Shown here: piece after piece, positions 12,561-12,691 of the stretch
How the letters are laid out: each line of letters begins with the position of its first letter
How positions within the stretch are numbered: the first letter of the stretch is position 1
From: CAYNBT01 sp964396025
GTDB lineage: Bacteria > Patescibacteriota > WWE3 > UBA101185 > UBA10185
DNA length: 12,691 bases
Direction of reading: 5' to 3'
Assembly: GCA_964396025.1 (NCBI GenBank)
Contig: CAYNBT010000019.1
Coordinates: 1 to 12,691 of the forward strand
The notes under the pieces: generated by a model
The model's database searches: none
What the model was told of the DNA's origin: nothing
What the model saw: only the letters and a program-made list of their open reading frames with translations
Position numbers and translations under genes: made by a program

Positions 12561-12691
12561 CTAGACTATTTTGCGCTTGATTATACTCATCAAATCAAGC
12601 AAATCCCTAATCAGGTAATCTGCATGCAGATTATCAATAAATTCTTGCGAATAGAATTTTTTGTTGAAGTCGGGATAATACAGGCAAACCT
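12561..12691 (-). CDS. C-terminal fragment of an unidentified gene
   Basis: An open frame enters from the right edge and ends at TAG (12561-12563). Its 43 visible codons include YYPDFNKKFYSQEF and end LMSIIKRKIV. The mix of aromatic, acidic and hydrophobic residues with a basic tail looks like real protein, but there is no motif to assign a family. The end of the reading frame contains an 18-base perfect palindrome (12616-12633) and a seven-base inverted repeat (12575-12581 with 12594-12600), so selection there may not be purely on protein. The gene is on the same strand as the downstream small membrane protein. Confidence 0.55.
   Translation of the reverse strand, partial: VCLYYPDFNKKFYSQEFIDNLHADYLIRDLLDLMSIIKRKIV
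12616..12633. repeat. 18-base perfect palindrome inside the partial gene
   Basis: TAATCTGCATGCAGATTA equals its own reverse complement and lies within the 43-codon gene fragment. Two further dyads are near: GCTTGAT...ATCAAGC (12575-12600) and TTAGATATCTAA (12536-12547). The core GCATGCAGAT also occurs at 12061-12070. Confidence 0.6.

Overview
This AT-rich window holds 14 protein-coding genes (two cut by the window ends) and one tRNA gene, packed with almost no spare DNA. Several neighbours overlap by 1 to 11 bases, and three gene pairs converge with no room for a terminator. TGA works as an ordinary stop, for example in csoR and the carbonic-anhydrase-like gene, so this is the standard bacterial code. 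Reduced proteins (TruB without a PUA domain, trigger factor without its PPIase domain), short intergenic gaps and start codons sitting directly behind -10 boxes suggest a small-genome bacterium of the Candidate Phyla Radiation (Patescibacteria). That assignment is inference from style; no rRNA or ribosomal protein is present to place it.

Layout. 1-38: start of a gene running off the left end, with a strong promoter and a palindromic operator candidate. 146-829: truB. 819-1694: multi-pass membrane protein, convergent with truB. 1751-2131: small beta-carbonic-anhydrase-like protein. 2144-4696 (minus strand): an operon of SDR oxidoreductase, tRNA U34 hydroxylase trhO and an alpha/beta hydrolase. 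4744-5865: pyrD, divergent from that operon. 5862-9693 (minus): a copper-response operon of csoR, an HMA/DsbD_2-like/cupredoxin fusion, and copA, behind a near-consensus promoter with a CsoR-like operator. 9816-10124: small cysteine-rich membrane protein. 10167-10361: a phased array of tiny hairpins and direct repeats abutting tRNA-Val(GAC) at 10362-10438. 10482-11979 (minus): tig then clpP. 12128-12418: small membrane protein with its own promoter and a clear intrinsic terminator. 12561-12691: C-terminal end of an unrecognised gene.

How it works together. The copper operon is self-contained: CsoR senses Cu(I) and leaves its operator, and the fusion protein probably binds copper and passes it within or across the membrane. 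CopA exports it. ATGA and TAATG junctions couple translation of all three. Trigger factor and ClpP form a protein folding and turnover pair, and the tRNA follows clpP on the same strand. TruB and TrhO both modify tRNA. TrhO's oxygen-dependent chemistry, the copper efflux operon and a quinone-type PyrD fold together hint at exposure to oxygen.

Most notable observations: (1) four genes share an exact geometry of -10 box, six bases, start codon, which predicts leaderless mRNAs; (2) ClpP has Asn where the catalytic Asp is expected; (3) PyrD has a class 2 fold but the class 1 catalytic Cys; (4) triloop hairpins are spaced 33-35 bp beside the tRNA; (5) the tripartite copper fusion protein.
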